A stretch of 64,000 nt of DNA from Peptostreptococcus porci (GCF_009695815.1 NZ_VUNE01000001.1:558001-622000); one strand, 5' to 3'; numbered from the stretch's first letter, positions 36,836 to 46,556 are shown. Numbers and translations are program-made. The notes: generated by a model not told the origin, from the letters alone.

Positions 36836-37526
36836 TAGTGCTATAGAGTTAAAGGAAATTTCGAAGGATTTTTCATTTGGAAATGGAATAAAGAACGTGA
36901 TTCAAGAGATTGATTTAATTGTCGATAAAGGAAAGTTTGTTTTAATTACAGGAGAATCTGGTGTTGGAAAATCAACTTTGTTAAACATTATGGGACTACT
37001 TTCAAAACCAAATAGTGGTGAATTGAAAATATTTGGTAATGTATCGAATGACGAAAATTGCGATTTATTGAGAAGGGCATTTGTAAGCTTTGTTTTTCAA
37101 GAAACTGTGTTGCTTGAAGCGTTGACGATTAGAGAAAATATCGACCTAATGAGATGCTTATGGAAAAAGAACAAGAAAGGAAATGAGTGTTTTTATGAAA
37201 ATGTCGATGAAATTGATTTGGAAGATGCAGTGGATAGTCTTGGTTTGAGAGAATACTTGGAAACTCTTCCAGGAAAACTTAGCGGAGGTCAAAAAAGAAG
37301 AGCGATGATACTTATGGCAGTGGCGAAAAACTCACCTATAATGTTGCTTGATGAACCAACAAATGACCTCGACTCAAAATGGGTTGATAGAGTTCTCGAT
37401 TTTACAAGAAGATTGACAAGTTGTGGTACAACAATCATAATGGTAAGTCATGATAAAAGAGCAGAAAACTATTGCGATGAAATTTATGAAGTAATTGATG
37501 GTGAGTTGAGAACGATAAGAAAATAA
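36828..37526 (+). CDS. ABC transporter ATP-binding protein (partner of FtsX-like permease)
   Basis: The 232-residue ATPase has Walker A (Gly-Glu-Ser-Gly-Val-Gly-Lys-Ser-Thr, about residues 43-51), the signature Leu-Ser-Gly-Gly-Gln-Lys-Arg-Arg, and Walker B (Met-Leu-Leu-Asp-Glu-Pro-Thr-Asn-Asp-Leu-Asp). The sequence and length fit the LolD/MacB-type ATPases that drive FtsX-like permeases. It overlaps the permease gene by 8 bp and so is made with it. Confidence 0.88.
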   Translation: MTDSAIELKEISKDFSFGNGIKNVIQEIDLIVDKGKFVLITGESGVGKSTLLNIMGLLSKPNSGELKIFGNVSNDENCDLLRRAFVSFVFQETVLLEALTIRENIDLMRCLWKKNKKGNECFYENVDEIDLEDAVDSLGLREYLETLPGKLSGGQKRRAMILMAVAKNSPIMLLDEPTNDLDSKWVDRVLDFTRRLTSCGTTIIMVSHDKRAENYCDEIYEVIDGELRTIRK

Positions 37527-37541
37527 TAAAGCTCTCACAAG

Positions 37542-37589
37542 TATAGATAAAAATTATTGTTATTAGTACGGTGATTGTTTTTATCTATA
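37542..37589. other. Inverted repeat between ABC and lipoprotein genes
   Basis: tatagataaaaa (37542-37553) pairs perfectly with tttttatctata (37578-37589) across a 24-base loop. No T-run follows, though A/T runs lie inside the arms. It may mark a weak bidirectional terminator or a protein site ahead of the lipoprotein promoter (tataat at 37639-37644). Confidence 0.4.
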
Positions 37590-37681
37590 GGTGCCCAGAT
37601 TAAGAATGTATTACTGTCAAATAAGTAAAAAATTGGTGTATAATAAGAGGAAAATTAATATTAATATCTTTGGAGGTAATC

Positions 37682-38380
37682 ATGAAAAATTTAAAAAGAT
37701 TATTTTTAAGTGCAGGTCTTGCATTAGCAGTTGGTCTTTCAATAACTGCTTGTGGAAATAAGACAGAAAATGCTGAATCTAATTCAGAAACAAAATCAAC
37801 TGTTGCTCAGGTAGAAAAAGCTGGTGTAACTGAAGAAAAACCTATTTTGGTCGACAAAGAAAAAAAGACAGTTACAGTTTTGGCAAAGGTAAATGGGAAA
37901 TATTTCGATCAGGGTACTAGACATGCTTTGGTGTTTAAAGATGGGAAATTTGGAGACAAGCCAATTCTTATTTCGTTGGCAGATCAAAACACATTCTATA
38001 ATAGTTTAATAGAAATCGGCGCAAAGCCAGGTAACAATATGACTCCTGAAAACGCAGAAAAAACTCAGGTTGAAGGTGATAAAATCAACGTTACTGTTAC
38101 ATGGGATGGGGCTGAAAAAGATTACGATATCAATGAAGTTGTAAAGGATAGTAATGGTAAAAAAATAGATATGAGATTTGGTGGCAATCAGGAAAGAGCA
38201 AAAGGCAAGAATACAGGCTGTCTTGCATGCTTGGATAGTTGCCCAGTTGGTATAGTTTCAAATCATACATATGCTTATGGAGCAGTTGAAAAGAGAATGG
38301 AGGCATCATTCTCAGGAAACTCTGAGGTGCTTCCAGCTGATGGTACATATGTAGCGGTGACATTTGCACTTGCTCAGTAA
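37682..38380 (+). CDS. YdjY-like lipoprotein with C-terminal Cys cluster
   Basis: The 232-residue lipoprotein has a lipobox (Ile-Thr-Ala-Cys, about residues 22-25), a Thr/Ser linker, a domain resembling YdjY (Val-Asn-Gly-Lys-Tyr-Phe-Asp-Gln-Gly-Thr-Arg-His-Ala-Leu-Val), and a Cys-x2-Cys-x3-Cys-Pro cluster near residues 182-189. The cluster resembles half a ferredoxin site and could bind metal or an Fe-S centre. The start is ATG 37682, behind a ggaggt site that the upstream TTG overlaps. It follows the ABC pair and is followed by a small membrane protein. The role is unknown; the metal idea is an inference. Confidence 0.75.
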   Translation: MKNLKRLFLSAGLALAVGLSITACGNKTENAESNSETKSTVAQVEKAGVTEEKPILVDKEKKTVTVLAKVNGKYFDQGTRHALVFKDGKFGDKPILISLADQNTFYNSLIEIGAKPGNNMTPENAEKTQVEGDKINVTVTWDGAEKDYDINEVVKDSNGKKIDMRFGGNQERAKGKNTGCLACLDSCPVGIVSNHTYAYGAVEKRMEASFSGNSEVLPADGTYVAVTFALAQ

Positions 38381-38387
38381 TATCGAG

Positions 38388-38777
38388 ATGAATTTGGAGA
38401 AGATGGGAAGAATACTGTTTTATCTTGTCTGTGGATTCTTTTTAGGCATACTGGTAGACTATCTTGTTACACTTAGCGTTTGGTTGGAAATGAGAGTACA
38501 TTTAAATCAGATAGTTGTGGCATTTTCTTTAATTGGTGGTGTTGTAGGATTCTTTTACAAGAAGATAAGGTATGCAGTATTTTTTATTATTGAGATATTG
38601 ACGTTAATAGTAGCAATGCTGCTTGGAAAAGTTGGATTGTTTTTTTACTATATAAAAGAGATTTTTTATTTGGAAACAGGAGTTGAAAATATTAAAATAC
38701 CGACACTATTGATACTCTTTATTATCAATGCTCTGTTTTTTGTATTCTATCTAGTGAGTAAGAGGCAGAAGCGATAA
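38388..38777 (+). CDS. Small integral membrane protein, unknown
   Basis: About 129 residues with four hydrophobic helices and a Lys/Arg-rich C-terminal end. No family is recognised. The start is unclear: ATG 38388 has no ribosome site, ATG 38403 sits close behind ggaga, and the frame is open back into the end of the lipoprotein gene. It begins 7 bases after that gene's stop, so it probably belongs to the same unit, possibly as a membrane partner of the Cys-rich lipoprotein. A terminator follows 70 bases after its stop. Confidence 0.6.
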   Translation: MNLEKMGRILFYLVCGFFLGILVDYLVTLSVWLEMRVHLNQIVVAFSLIGGVVGFFYKKIRYAVFFIIEILTLIVAMLLGKVGLFFYYIKEIFYLETGVENIKIPTLLILFIINALFFVFYLVSKRQKR

Positions 38778-38845
38778 AATTAGGTGTTTATTAGTGTACT
38801 TTGATAGTAAGAAATAATAATTGATTAGTCGTTTACGTAAAAATA

Positions 38846-38890
38846 GTTATCACATTTTGGAAAGATATCGATAAATGTGGTAACTTTTTT
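38846..38890 (+). terminator. Intrinsic terminator
   Basis: Perfect 12-bp stem gttatcacattt (38846-38857) / aaatgtggtaac (38873-38884, one G-U pair) followed by six or more T. Confidence 0.85.
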
Positions 38891-39080
38891 TACTTTTTTT
38901 TTATTAATCATCTATCTTTTTTAACAAAATATTCAAATTTTGAAATCATCAACATATATTTTTATATTATTTAGTTTGTGGTATAATAGTAAAGACAGCT
39001 TATTTGAGGTAAAGATTATTTTATGGTTTACCATGTGGTAAACTACTAGAAAATATTTAAAATAAATATGAGGTGTAAAG

Positions 39081-39533
39081 ATGATCAAATTTAAAAGTAG
39101 CAAATTAAAACAAGGAATATTAAAAAACTATATTGAAAAAATTGATCCTTTCTATATGGAAAATGAAGTTACAGAAGAAATGATGGAAAAATTTGAGTTG
39201 CTAGATTTGAATGATTTGGAAATTGATGATTTAAGCGGTATTGAGTATGCAAGAAATATTAGACTTCTATATATAGCAAATAATAATATTGAGGATATAT
39301 CGCCTCTTGAAAAATGTTCAAAATTGGAAATCTTGGATTTTCACAAAAATAAAATTTCGGATATTTGGCCATTGGAAAAGTTGAGAAGACTGGAATATTT
39401 AAATATTTCATACAATAATATAACAGATGTTATGGCATTAAATGATATACCGAATATAGATAGTATCAATATTAGAGGAAATGCTATTGAGAACAAATTA
39501 CCTCTAAGGCATATAAGATTTGTCAAAAAATAA
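39081..39533 (+). CDS. Small leucine-rich repeat protein
   Basis: The 150-residue protein carries about four 22-residue leucine-rich repeats from residue ~40 to ~135, of the SDS22/internalin type (Leu-x-x-Leu-x-Leu-x-x-Asn-x-Ile-x-Asp-Ile-x-Pro-Leu). It lacks a signal peptide, so it should be cytoplasmic. LRRs mediate protein binding; the partner is unknown. A tataat at 38982-38987 may be its -10 box, and tgaggtg precedes the ATG. M16 peptidase genes follow 20 bases later and may be co-transcribed. Confidence 0.8.
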   Translation: MIKFKSSKLKQGILKNYIEKIDPFYMENEVTEEMMEKFELLDLNDLEIDDLSGIEYARNIRLLYIANNNIEDISPLEKCSKLEILDFHKNKISDIWPLEKLRRLEYLNISYNNITDVMALNDIPNIDSINIRGNAIENKLPLRHIRFVKK

Positions 39534-39553
39534 AAAACTGGAAGGGTAACAAT

Positions 39554-40813
39554 ATGGGAAAGTTAAGCACTTATGAGTTAGGTGAAGGCATTAGCCTTGC
39601 TCTTATAAAAAATAATAAATTTAAATCCAATATTATTTCTATTTATTTTATAAAAAATTTGGATAGAGATGACGTTACACAGGTTTCGCTTTTGTCCAAT
39701 ATCATGTCTTCAGGGTGCATGAAGTACAAGAGCGTGAAAGAAATCTCAACTAGAATGGATGAATTATACGGGATGTCAATGACGAGCGGTGTTTATAAAA
39801 TAGGAGAAAAATCTCTCTCATATTTTAAATTTTTGAGTATATCAGATAGATATTTGGAGAAACCAATTTTGAATGATGTAGTGGAGTTTGTAAATGATAT
39901 TGTGTTTAACCCACTAATCATTGATGGTGAGATAAATCCAGATATGTTAGAGATTGAGAAAATGAACCTTGTAGATGAGATTCAATCAAAAATTAATGAT
40001 AAAAAGACCTATGCGTTGATTAAATGCATAGAGAATATGTGTGACGGTGAACCCTATTCGATTGAAAGAAGTGGTTATATTGATGATTTGGATGCAATAA
40101 CTTCAAAGGATTTGTATGATACATACAAAAGCTTGATATCGACATCAAAGGTTCTGGTTACGGTTGAGGGTGACATTGATATAGATAACGCTAAGACTAT
40201 TGTTGAGAAGAACTTTAATTTTAAGAGAGCAAATGTTGTCGACATAAACAGAGAAAAGTTTGATATTATACCGAAAGAAGTTAGATATATTTCTGAAGAT
40301 TTGGGAACTAATCAAGGAAAGCTTGTAATTGGATATAGAACACGAGTAGATTACAAAAATTTTAAAGAGTACTATAGTTTGATTGTAGGAAATAGTATCT
40401 TTGGTGGAGGGCCACATTCCAAGCTATTTAACAATGTGAGAGAAAAAGAAAGCATCTGTTATTATGTATCATCAAGCATCGAGAAATCAAAGGGACTGAT
40501 GATAGTTAATTCAGGAATAGATGTAGATAATTACGAGAAAGCACTAGTATTGATAGATAGAGAATTTGAATCGGTTTGCAAGGGAGAGTTTACAGATATG
40601 GAAATGGATAATGCGAAAAAGAGTATTGTCAATTCTCTAAAATCATCTTGTGATTCTATTTCAGGAGAGAGTGAATTTTTCTGCAATCAATTTATTAGCC
40701 AAACAAACCTTGATTTGGATGAAATAATTTATTTTGTGGAAAATACAAGTAGAGAAGATATCGTAAACGTCATGAATAAAATAAGGAAAGATACTGTGTA
40801 TTTTCTAAAATAG
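39554..40813 (+). CDS. M16-family peptidase-like protein, YmfF type (lacks zinc motif)
   Basis: The 419-residue protein belongs to the insulinase (M16B) fold but has no His-x-x-Glu-His zinc site, where the paralogue has one. It resembles Bacillus YmfF, which pairs with the active YmfH. It probably forms the non-catalytic half of a heterodimer with the next gene product. No signal peptide is seen, so it should act in the cytoplasm. The ATG at 39554 has a ggaagg site. Confidence 0.82.
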   Translation: MGKLSTYELGEGISLALIKNNKFKSNIISIYFIKNLDRDDVTQVSLLSNIMSSGCMKYKSVKEISTRMDELYGMSMTSGVYKIGEKSLSYFKFLSISDRYLEKPILNDVVEFVNDIVFNPLIIDGEINPDMLEIEKMNLVDEIQSKINDKKTYALIKCIENMCDGEPYSIERSGYIDDLDAITSKDLYDTYKSLISTSKVLVTVEGDIDIDNAKTIVEKNFNFKRANVVDINREKFDIIPKEVRYISEDLGTNQGKLVIGYRTRVDYKNFKEYYSLIVGNSIFGGGPHSKLFNNVREKESICYYVSSSIEKSKGLMIVNSGIDVDNYEKALVLIDREFESVCKGEFTDMEMDNAKKSIVNSLKSSCDSISGESEFFCNQFISQTNLDLDEIIYFVENTSREDIVNVMNKIRKDTVYFLK

Positions 40814-40837
40814 AGATGGATATAGATTGGAGGTTAT

Positions 40838-42133
40838 ATGGAAAAAATATATAACGATAGCATTAATGAAGAGCTGTTTTCTGAGGTATTAGAAAATGGA
40901 TTGGAAGTTTATTATCTGCCAAAGAAGGGATTCGAGAGTAAATACGCAATATTAGGTGTTAATTTCGGATCAAATGACTTGGAGTTTATTTCAATAGAAG
41001 ATGGAAGTAGAGTGAGAGTAAATGAAGGTATTGCACATTTTCTAGAGCACAAGATGTTTGAACAGCCTGATGGAAAAAATGCCTTTGATAAATTTTCAAA
41101 GCTAGGAGCAAGTGCAAATGCGTTTACAAGCTTCAATATGACTGCATATCTTTTTTCGGCAACTGAAAATTTTTATGAGTCTTTGGAGCATTTGATTAGC
41201 TATGTTCAAACACCGTACTACACTGATGAAAATGTCGAGAAAGAAAAAGGAATTATTGCACAGGAAATAAAGATGTATGAGGATGATCCAGAATGGAATG
41301 TTTATTTCAACTGTCTAAAGGCTATGTATTCAAAGCATCATACTAATATTGATATCGCTGGAAGTGTTGAAAGTATTTATAAAATAACTCCTGACGAGCT
41401 ATATAAATGTTATAATACATTCTACAATCCTGCCAATATGAAATTATTTGTAGTAGGTGATTTGGATTTTGAAAAAATAATCAAGGTTGTAAAAAAATCC
41501 AATAACGTTGAGGCTCTTTTTTCAAAGGACATAAAGAGATTTATGGATGAAGAGCCACAGGAGATAAATAAAAAAATTATTGAGCAGGAATTTACGGTGT
41601 CGTTGCCGATGTTTTATTTTGGATACAAGGATTCGAGCAAAATAGTATTACCTGATGAATCATTGTTTAGAGAGGTTGTTACTGATATACTTTTTGACAT
41701 TATTTTTTCTGAAAGTGCACAGCTTCATGAAAATCTATATAATAGTGGCTTGATAATAGGCACAATAAATGGTGGTTATACATCAAATCTGGATTATTCA
41801 TATGCTGTCGTTACTGGGACTTCAAAGGATCCTTACCGAGTAAAGAAAATCATAGATGAATATATTGATGATTTAAGAAAAAATGGGATTGATGAGATAG
41901 AATTCGATCTTAATAAAAGAAAAAAAATCGGAGGATTTTTGAAGTCATTTGATTCCATACCATTTATTGCCAATAACTTTTTGAGATATAAGTTTAAAGG
42001 GATTAACTTTTTAGATTACTTAGATGTTCTTAACAAGGTTCAAAAAAGTGATGTCGAAAAGCGCTTAAATGAATTTTTTATTGAAGAGCAAAGCGTAATT
42101 TCGATCGTAAAACAAAAGAAAGATGGCAAATAA
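40838..42133 (+). CDS. M16-family zinc peptidase, YmfH type
   Basis: The 431-residue protein has the inverted zinc motif His67-Phe-Leu-Glu70-His71 with a downstream Glu in the Glu-Lys-Glu-x-Gly-Ile-Ile-x-x-Glu segment (about residues 137-148), so it should be an active M16B metallopeptidase. It is 24 bp after the inactive paralogue, the same tandem arrangement as ymfF-ymfH. Substrates are unknown; relatives mature peptides such as bacteriocins. No precursor peptide or radical SAM partner is adjacent, so a housekeeping role is more likely. Confidence 0.87.
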   Translation: MEKIYNDSINEELFSEVLENGLEVYYLPKKGFESKYAILGVNFGSNDLEFISIEDGSRVRVNEGIAHFLEHKMFEQPDGKNAFDKFSKLGASANAFTSFNMTAYLFSATENFYESLEHLISYVQTPYYTDENVEKEKGIIAQEIKMYEDDPEWNVYFNCLKAMYSKHHTNIDIAGSVESIYKITPDELYKCYNTFYNPANMKLFVVGDLDFEKIIKVVKKSNNVEALFSKDIKRFMDEEPQEINKKIIEQEFTVSLPMFYFGYKDSSKIVLPDESLFREVVTDILFDIIFSESAQLHENLYNSGLIIGTINGGYTSNLDYSYAVVTGTSKDPYRVKKIIDEYIDDLRKNGIDEIEFDLNKRKKIGGFLKSFDSIPFIANNFLRYKFKGINFLDYLDVLNKVQKSDVEKRLNEFFIEEQSVISIVKQKKDGK

Positions 42134-42159
42134 TATGCAAATGAAGTGGGGGGATTTTT

Positions 42160-42897
42160 TTGAATAGAGTTGCTTTTTCAATTTTTGGAATAGATGTCAT
42201 GTGGTATGGGATATTGATTGCTATTGGAATGATGTTGGCTATAGTAATATCGTCTAGAGAGGCGAAGAGAGTCGGTTTTGATGAGAATAGCGTAGTTGAT
42301 CTTTCAATCTTCTTACTCCCGCTTTCGATTATAGGTGCAAGGCTGTACTATGTTATATTTAACTGGGACTTATACTCTCAAGATTTATCTCAGATAATTA
42401 ATACAAGAGGTGGAGGTCTAGCCATTCATGGTGGTATAATCGTGGGAATAATCGTCACGTTTTTATATACGAAGCTTAAAAAAATAAATTTCCTTAAGTT
42501 TTCTGATGTTATAGTATTGGGATTACCACTTGCTCAAGCGATAGGCAGATGGGGGAATTTTATTAATCAAGAGGCACATGGTGGACCAACAGATCTACCA
42601 TGGGGAATAATTGTAGAAGGTCAAAAAGTTCATCCTACTTTTTTATATGAATCGATATGGAATCTTATGATATTCGCATTGATATTTTACAAAATGAAAA
42701 ACAAAGAATACGATGGACAATTGCTTGCATATTATTTAGTTCTATATTCTTTGGGGCGTTTCTTTATTGAAGGATTGAGGACTGATTCATTAATGCTTGG
42801 GCCTCTTAGAGTAGCTCAGGTGATAAGTTTACTTGGAATAGCTTGTGGATTGATTGTTCATTTGATTTTAAAGAAAAGAGGCAAAGATGGAATTTAA
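42160..42897 (+). CDS. lgt: Prolipoprotein diacylglyceryl transferase
   Basis: Lgt attaches diacylglycerol to the lipobox cysteine of prolipoproteins, such as PotD and the other lipoproteins in this window. The 245-residue membrane protein has about seven helices and the Lgt signature [11 protein letters not shown]-x-Gly-Gly (about residues 127-140), plus the Ile-His-Gly-Gly-Ile segment. The start is TTG 42160 behind a ggggggat site. Its end overlaps rsmH by 11 bp, so the two are coupled. Confidence 0.94.
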   Translation: MNRVAFSIFGIDVMWYGILIAIGMMLAIVISSREAKRVGFDENSVVDLSIFLLPLSIIGARLYYVIFNWDLYSQDLSQIINTRGGGLAIHGGIIVGIIVTFLYTKLKKINFLKFSDVIVLGLPLAQAIGRWGNFINQEAHGGPTDLPWGIIVEGQKVHPTFLYESIWNLMIFALIFYKMKNKEYDGQLLAYYLVLYSLGRFFIEGLRTDSLMLGPLRVAQVISLLGIACGLIVHLILKKRGKDGI

Positions 42898-43822
42898 TCA
42901 TGTTTCTGTATTATTGGACGAATGTATTGAAAACTTAAAAATAAAGCCAGACGGAGTTTACGTTGACTGTACTATGGGAGGGGCAGGACATAGTAGGGAA
43001 ATTGCAAAGAGAATTACTGGCGATGGTAAACTGATATGCTTTGACCAAGATATAAACGCAATAAATGTGGCGAGAGAGCGATTGGCTGAATTTGGCGATA
43101 AAGTGATATTGGTTCACAGTAATTTCGAGAACATTAAGGATGAACTGGCAAAGATAGATATTTTTGAAATCGATGGTGTTTTAGCTGATTTGGGAGTATC
43201 ATCTCATCAACTTGATGAGCCTATTAGAGGCTTTTCATACATGAATGACGCACCACTAGACATGAGGATGGATGATAGAAATTCGATTTCGGCATGGAAT
43301 ATTGTCAATGAATATTCTGAGGAGGATTTGCACAGAATAATTAGAGATTATGGTGAGGAAAACTGGTCGAAAAGAATTTCAAAATTTATTGTGGACTATA
43401 GGAAGGAAAAAAATATTGATACTACTTATGAACTAGTTGACATAATAAAAAAGGCAATTCCTCAGAAAGCCAGACAAAATGGGCCTCATCCTGCTAAGAG
43501 GACATTTCAAGCTATAAGAATAGAGGTAAATAATGAATTGGGAGTTATAAACACTCTTATTGAGGACGCAGTTTCATTATTGCGTAATGGAGGAAGAATA
43601 TGTATTATTACATTTCATTCTTTGGAGGATAGGATTGTGAAAAACCAATTCAAATATTTGTATCAGGATTGTATATGTTCGCCTGATTTGCCATTTTGTG
43701 TTTGCAATAAAAAAAGAGAAATAGAAATAATAACAAAAAAGCCTATACTCCCTTCTGACTATGAGGTTGAGATCAATCCAAGATCGAGAAGTGCGAAATT
43801 AAGGGTAGCGGAAAAACTGTAA
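42887..43822 (+). CDS. rsmH: 16S rRNA m4C1402 methyltransferase
   Basis: RsmH (MraW) N4-methylates C1402 of 16S rRNA. The 311-residue product has the family opening (His-Val-Ser-Val-Leu-Leu-Asp-Glu), the SAM motif [12 protein letters not shown], and the C-terminal [10 protein letters not shown]. It normally heads the division/cell-wall (dcw) cluster, followed by ftsL and a penicillin-binding protein gene; here murF follows directly, so those genes are missing from this locus. Confidence 0.95.
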   Translation: MEFNHVSVLLDECIENLKIKPDGVYVDCTMGGAGHSREIAKRITGDGKLICFDQDINAINVARERLAEFGDKVILVHSNFENIKDELAKIDIFEIDGVLADLGVSSHQLDEPIRGFSYMNDAPLDMRMDDRNSISAWNIVNEYSEEDLHRIIRDYGEENWSKRISKFIVDYRKEKNIDTTYELVDIIKKAIPQKARQNGPHPAKRTFQAIRIEVNNELGVINTLIEDAVSLLRNGGRICIITFHSLEDRIVKNQFKYLYQDCICSPDLPFCVCNKKREIEIITKKPILPSDYEVEINPRSRSAKLRVAEKL

Positions 43823-43880
43823 AGCTGTTATTATATAATTTGGAAAAATTGTGGGTAGCCATAAATTTTAGGAGGAAAGA

Positions 43881-45299
43881 ATGAAGAGTTTAACTGTAGC
43901 GGAGATAGTCGATTCCACCGCCGGAAATTTAATGTCACAATGTGAAGTTGACACCTTGGATAATATAGTTATTGACAGTAGGGATGCAGGGGAAAAATCA
44001 ATGTTCGTTGCTATTATTGGCGAAACACTTGATGGACATTGTTTTGTTGAACCAGCACATGAAAATGGTTGTAGAACTTTTCTAATAAGTTCTGCGAAAA
44101 ACCTACCTGAAAAAGTATTAAAAGATTCAAACATTATTTTGGTGGAAAACACTGAGCTTGCTCTTGGAAAAATATCAAAATATTATTTGAGTAAATTTGA
44201 TGTAAAAGTTATAGGTATTACCGGAAGTGTCGGAAAAACAACTACAAGAGATTTTGTTTATTCTGTAGTTTCTAATAAATACTGTTCAATAAAGAATGAA
44301 AAAAACTTTAACAATCAATTTGGTGTACCACTGACCATATTCAATATTAATAATAAGCATGAAGTAGCGGTTATTGAAATGGGAATGTGCGGCTTTGGTG
44401 AAATAGACTACTTGGCGGAGATTACCAGACCACAAATAGCAGTAATATCAAATATTGGTCTATCTCATATTCAGAGTCTCGGATCGCAAGAGGGAATTTT
44501 TAAGGCTAAAATGGAGATATCAAACTACTTTGATGAAGGATCTGTTTTAATAGTAAACGGTGATGATGAGTTTTTGTCAAATGTTTATAGAGATAGCAAG
44601 CTTGACAAAAATAAGTATAAATTTGAGGTTCAATCCTTTGGAAAATTGCCAACGAATACGATTTATTTGAAAGAATATAAGGTTCTAGAGAATAAAGCCA
44701 CAACATTTATCGTAAAAATTGAGGGAATTAAGGAAGATTTGGAATTTACTATTCCAACTATTGGAGAACATAATTTATACAATGCTCTTTCTGCGATTCT
44801 TGTCGGTATAAAAATGGGAATGAGTGTTGATGAAATTAGAGAAGGATTTAAGAATTTTATTCCAACGAAAGACAGACAGGACATATTAAGTACTGACAAC
44901 TTTACTATAATCAACGATGTGTACAATGCCAGTCCAGATTCCATGATAGCCTCCTTGAGAGTATTGTCAATGTATGACGATAAAAGAAGAGTGGCAATTC
45001 TTGGAGATTGCCTTGAGATGGGGGATTTTGCTGAGCTTGGTCATAGAAAAATTGGATTTGCAGCGATTGGAAAAGCAGATATTGTGATTACAGTTGGTGA
45101 CAAATCACAGTTTATTGGAATTGAGGCAAAGGAAAAAGGCTTTGATCTTAGCAATGTATACCATTTTGAATCAAAGCTGGAATTGTTTGAAGAGTTAAGG
45201 ACTATATTAGAAAAAGATGATGTTATTCTTGTAAAGGCATCAAGAGGGATGAAGTTTGAAGAAATTGTAGAGTACTTAAAGGAGGGAATAGATGATTAG
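43881..45299 (+). CDS. murF: UDP-MurNAc-tripeptide:D-Ala-D-Ala ligase MurF
   Basis: MurF adds D-alanyl-D-alanine to UDP-MurNAc-tripeptide. The 472-residue protein has the ATP loop Gly-Ile-Thr-Gly-Ser-Val-Gly-Lys-Thr-Thr at about residues 112-121, the central Ile-Glu-Met-Gly-Met motif, and the Asn-Asp-Val-Tyr-Asn-Ala-Ser-Pro-Asp-Ser segment typical of MurF. murE, which commonly precedes it, is not here. An aggagg site precedes the ATG. The gene overlaps mraY by 8 bp. Confidence 0.94.
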   Translation: MKSLTVAEIVDSTAGNLMSQCEVDTLDNIVIDSRDAGEKSMFVAIIGETLDGHCFVEPAHENGCRTFLISSAKNLPEKVLKDSNIILVENTELALGKISKYYLSKFDVKVIGITGSVGKTTTRDFVYSVVSNKYCSIKNEKNFNNQFGVPLTIFNINNKHEVAVIEMGMCGFGEIDYLAEITRPQIAVISNIGLSHIQSLGSQEGIFKAKMEISNYFDEGSVLIVNGDDEFLSNVYRDSKLDKNKYKFEVQSFGKLPTNTIYLKEYKVLENKATTFIVKIEGIKEDLEFTIPTIGEHNLYNALSAILVGIKMGMSVDEIREGFKNFIPTKDRQDILSTDNFTIINDVYNASPDSMIASLRVLSMYDDKRRVAILGDCLEMGDFAELGHRKIGFAAIGKADIVITVGDKSQFIGIEAKEKGFDLSNVYHFESKLELFEELRTILEKDDVILVKASRGMKFEEIVEYLKEGIDD

Positions 45300-46257
45300 T
45301 TTAAAGGTTTTGACGGTAACATCTATTATGTCATTTTTGCTTGTAATTGTTGTTGGCCCAGTGCTTATACCAGTTTTGCACAAGTTTAAATTTGGACAGA
45401 CTGTTAGAGATGATGGACCACAATCACACTTAAAGAAAAATGGAACTCCTACAATGGGTGGATTGATGATTATTATTTCAATACTTCTTGTCAGTTTGAT
45501 TAGAGTTGGATTTAGTAATGAAATTTTGATGGCATTATTGTGTATGTTTGGTTTTGGCTTGATTGGTTTTCTTGATGATTTCATAATTATTAAACGAAAA
45601 AGATCATTGGGGCTAACTCCAAAGCAGAAAATTGTATTACAGGTTGTTCTATCATTTGTGTTGGCTTATTATAGATATGTAACCATCGGTGATGGGACTC
45701 AGTTTATTGTTCCTTTCTTAAATACTGGAATCAATATCGGTATAATATATATTCCGATAGTAATGGTGGCGATTATAGGTACAGTAAATGCTGTGAATTT
45801 GACTGATGGTCTTGATGGATTGGCTAGTGGTATAACATCTGTGGTTTCTGTATTTTTTATTTTATTTGCATCAGTGATTGCAAATAATTTTGAGATTTCC
45901 CAAATGGGAGCAGCTACTTTGGGTGCTTGTGTTGGTTTTTTATGTTTTAATGTTAATCCTGCAAAAATTTTCATGGGAGATACTGGTTCAATGGCACTGG
46001 GTGGTGCTGTTGCAGCTTTTGCTCTTTTTACAAATACAGTGCTTGTCATTCCAATCGTTGGAGGTATTTATTTCGCTGAGGCACTATCAGTGATGATTCA
46101 GGTTGGATATTACAAGAGAACGAAGAAGAGAATTTTTAAAATGGCTCCTTTACATCATCATTATGAGCAGTCAGGATGGCCGGAAACAAAGGTTGTTTTC
46201 GTATTTTGGATTGTGGCAATTATACTTGCTTGGATTGGTATTGTTGCGATGTTTTAA
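45292..46257 (+). CDS. mraY: Phospho-MurNAc-pentapeptide transferase MraY
   Basis: MraY transfers phospho-MurNAc-pentapeptide to undecaprenyl phosphate, giving lipid I. The 321-residue membrane protein has about ten helices and the catalytic Asp-Asp pair (Gly-Phe-Leu-Asp-Asp-Phe). The Asn-Leu-Thr-Asp-Gly-Leu-Asp-Gly-Leu and Met-Gly-Asp-Thr-Gly-Ser-Met-Ala-Leu-Gly motifs are present, as is the late Pro-Leu-His-His-His-Tyr-Glu segment. Clostridial clusters usually continue with murD; here a terminator and an insertion follow. Confidence 0.95.
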   Translation: MISLKVLTVTSIMSFLLVIVVGPVLIPVLHKFKFGQTVRDDGPQSHLKKNGTPTMGGLMIIISILLVSLIRVGFSNEILMALLCMFGFGLIGFLDDFIIIKRKRSLGLTPKQKIVLQVVLSFVLAYYRYVTIGDGTQFIVPFLNTGINIGIIYIPIVMVAIIGTVNAVNLTDGLDGLASGITSVVSVFFILFASVIANNFEISQMGAATLGACVGFLCFNVNPAKIFMGDTGSMALGGAVAAFALFTNTVLVIPIVGGIYFAEALSVMIQVGYYKRTKKRIFKMAPLHHHYEQSGWPETKVVFVFWIVAIILAWIGIVAMF

Positions 46258-46300
46258 AGATAAGAATTATAGATATTTATTTTGACTGTTAAAAATTTGT

Positions 46301-46349
46301 AAAGTAAACCACATTAGTAAGTGTAATATGAATGTGGTTTGCTTTTTTT
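46301..46349 (+). terminator. Intrinsic terminator after mraY
   Basis: Stem aaagtaaaccacatt (46301-46315) pairs with aatgtggtttgcttt (46331-46345), with one G-U pair and a T-run. It marks the left limit of the block inserted between mraY and murD. Confidence 0.85.
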
Positions 46350-46514
46350 ATTTTGATAAATTGTTTTTATATAAAAATAAATAGTGAATTCTGAAAATAC
46401 TATTGTTTTTTTATTATATATATGGTATCTTTCAAATAAAGATATATAAAGCTAAAAATAACTTAGTATAATTGATCTGAGCAGGTTATAAGTAATTGTA
46501 AGGAGGTATTTTTA

Positions 46515-46556
46515 TGAAGTATATAAATAAAAAAAGGATTTTCAATTATGAATAAA
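46515..46556 (+). CDS. Possible 13-codon leader peptide
   Basis: An ATG at 46515 stands eight bases behind a strong aaggaggt ribosome site, the best in the area. It gives only 13 codons (Lys/Asn/Tyr/Ile-rich) before a stop that overlaps the ATG of the next gene in atgaataa. The arrangement suggests translational coupling or attenuation. A frameshift in one longer gene is an alternative. Confidence 0.4.

Noticed and set aside
39554-42133. Bacteriocin maturation locus from the M16 pair
   Set aside because: No precursor peptide, radical SAM enzyme or exporter is adjacent, and the YmfF/YmfH-like pair beside lgt fits a housekeeping context.
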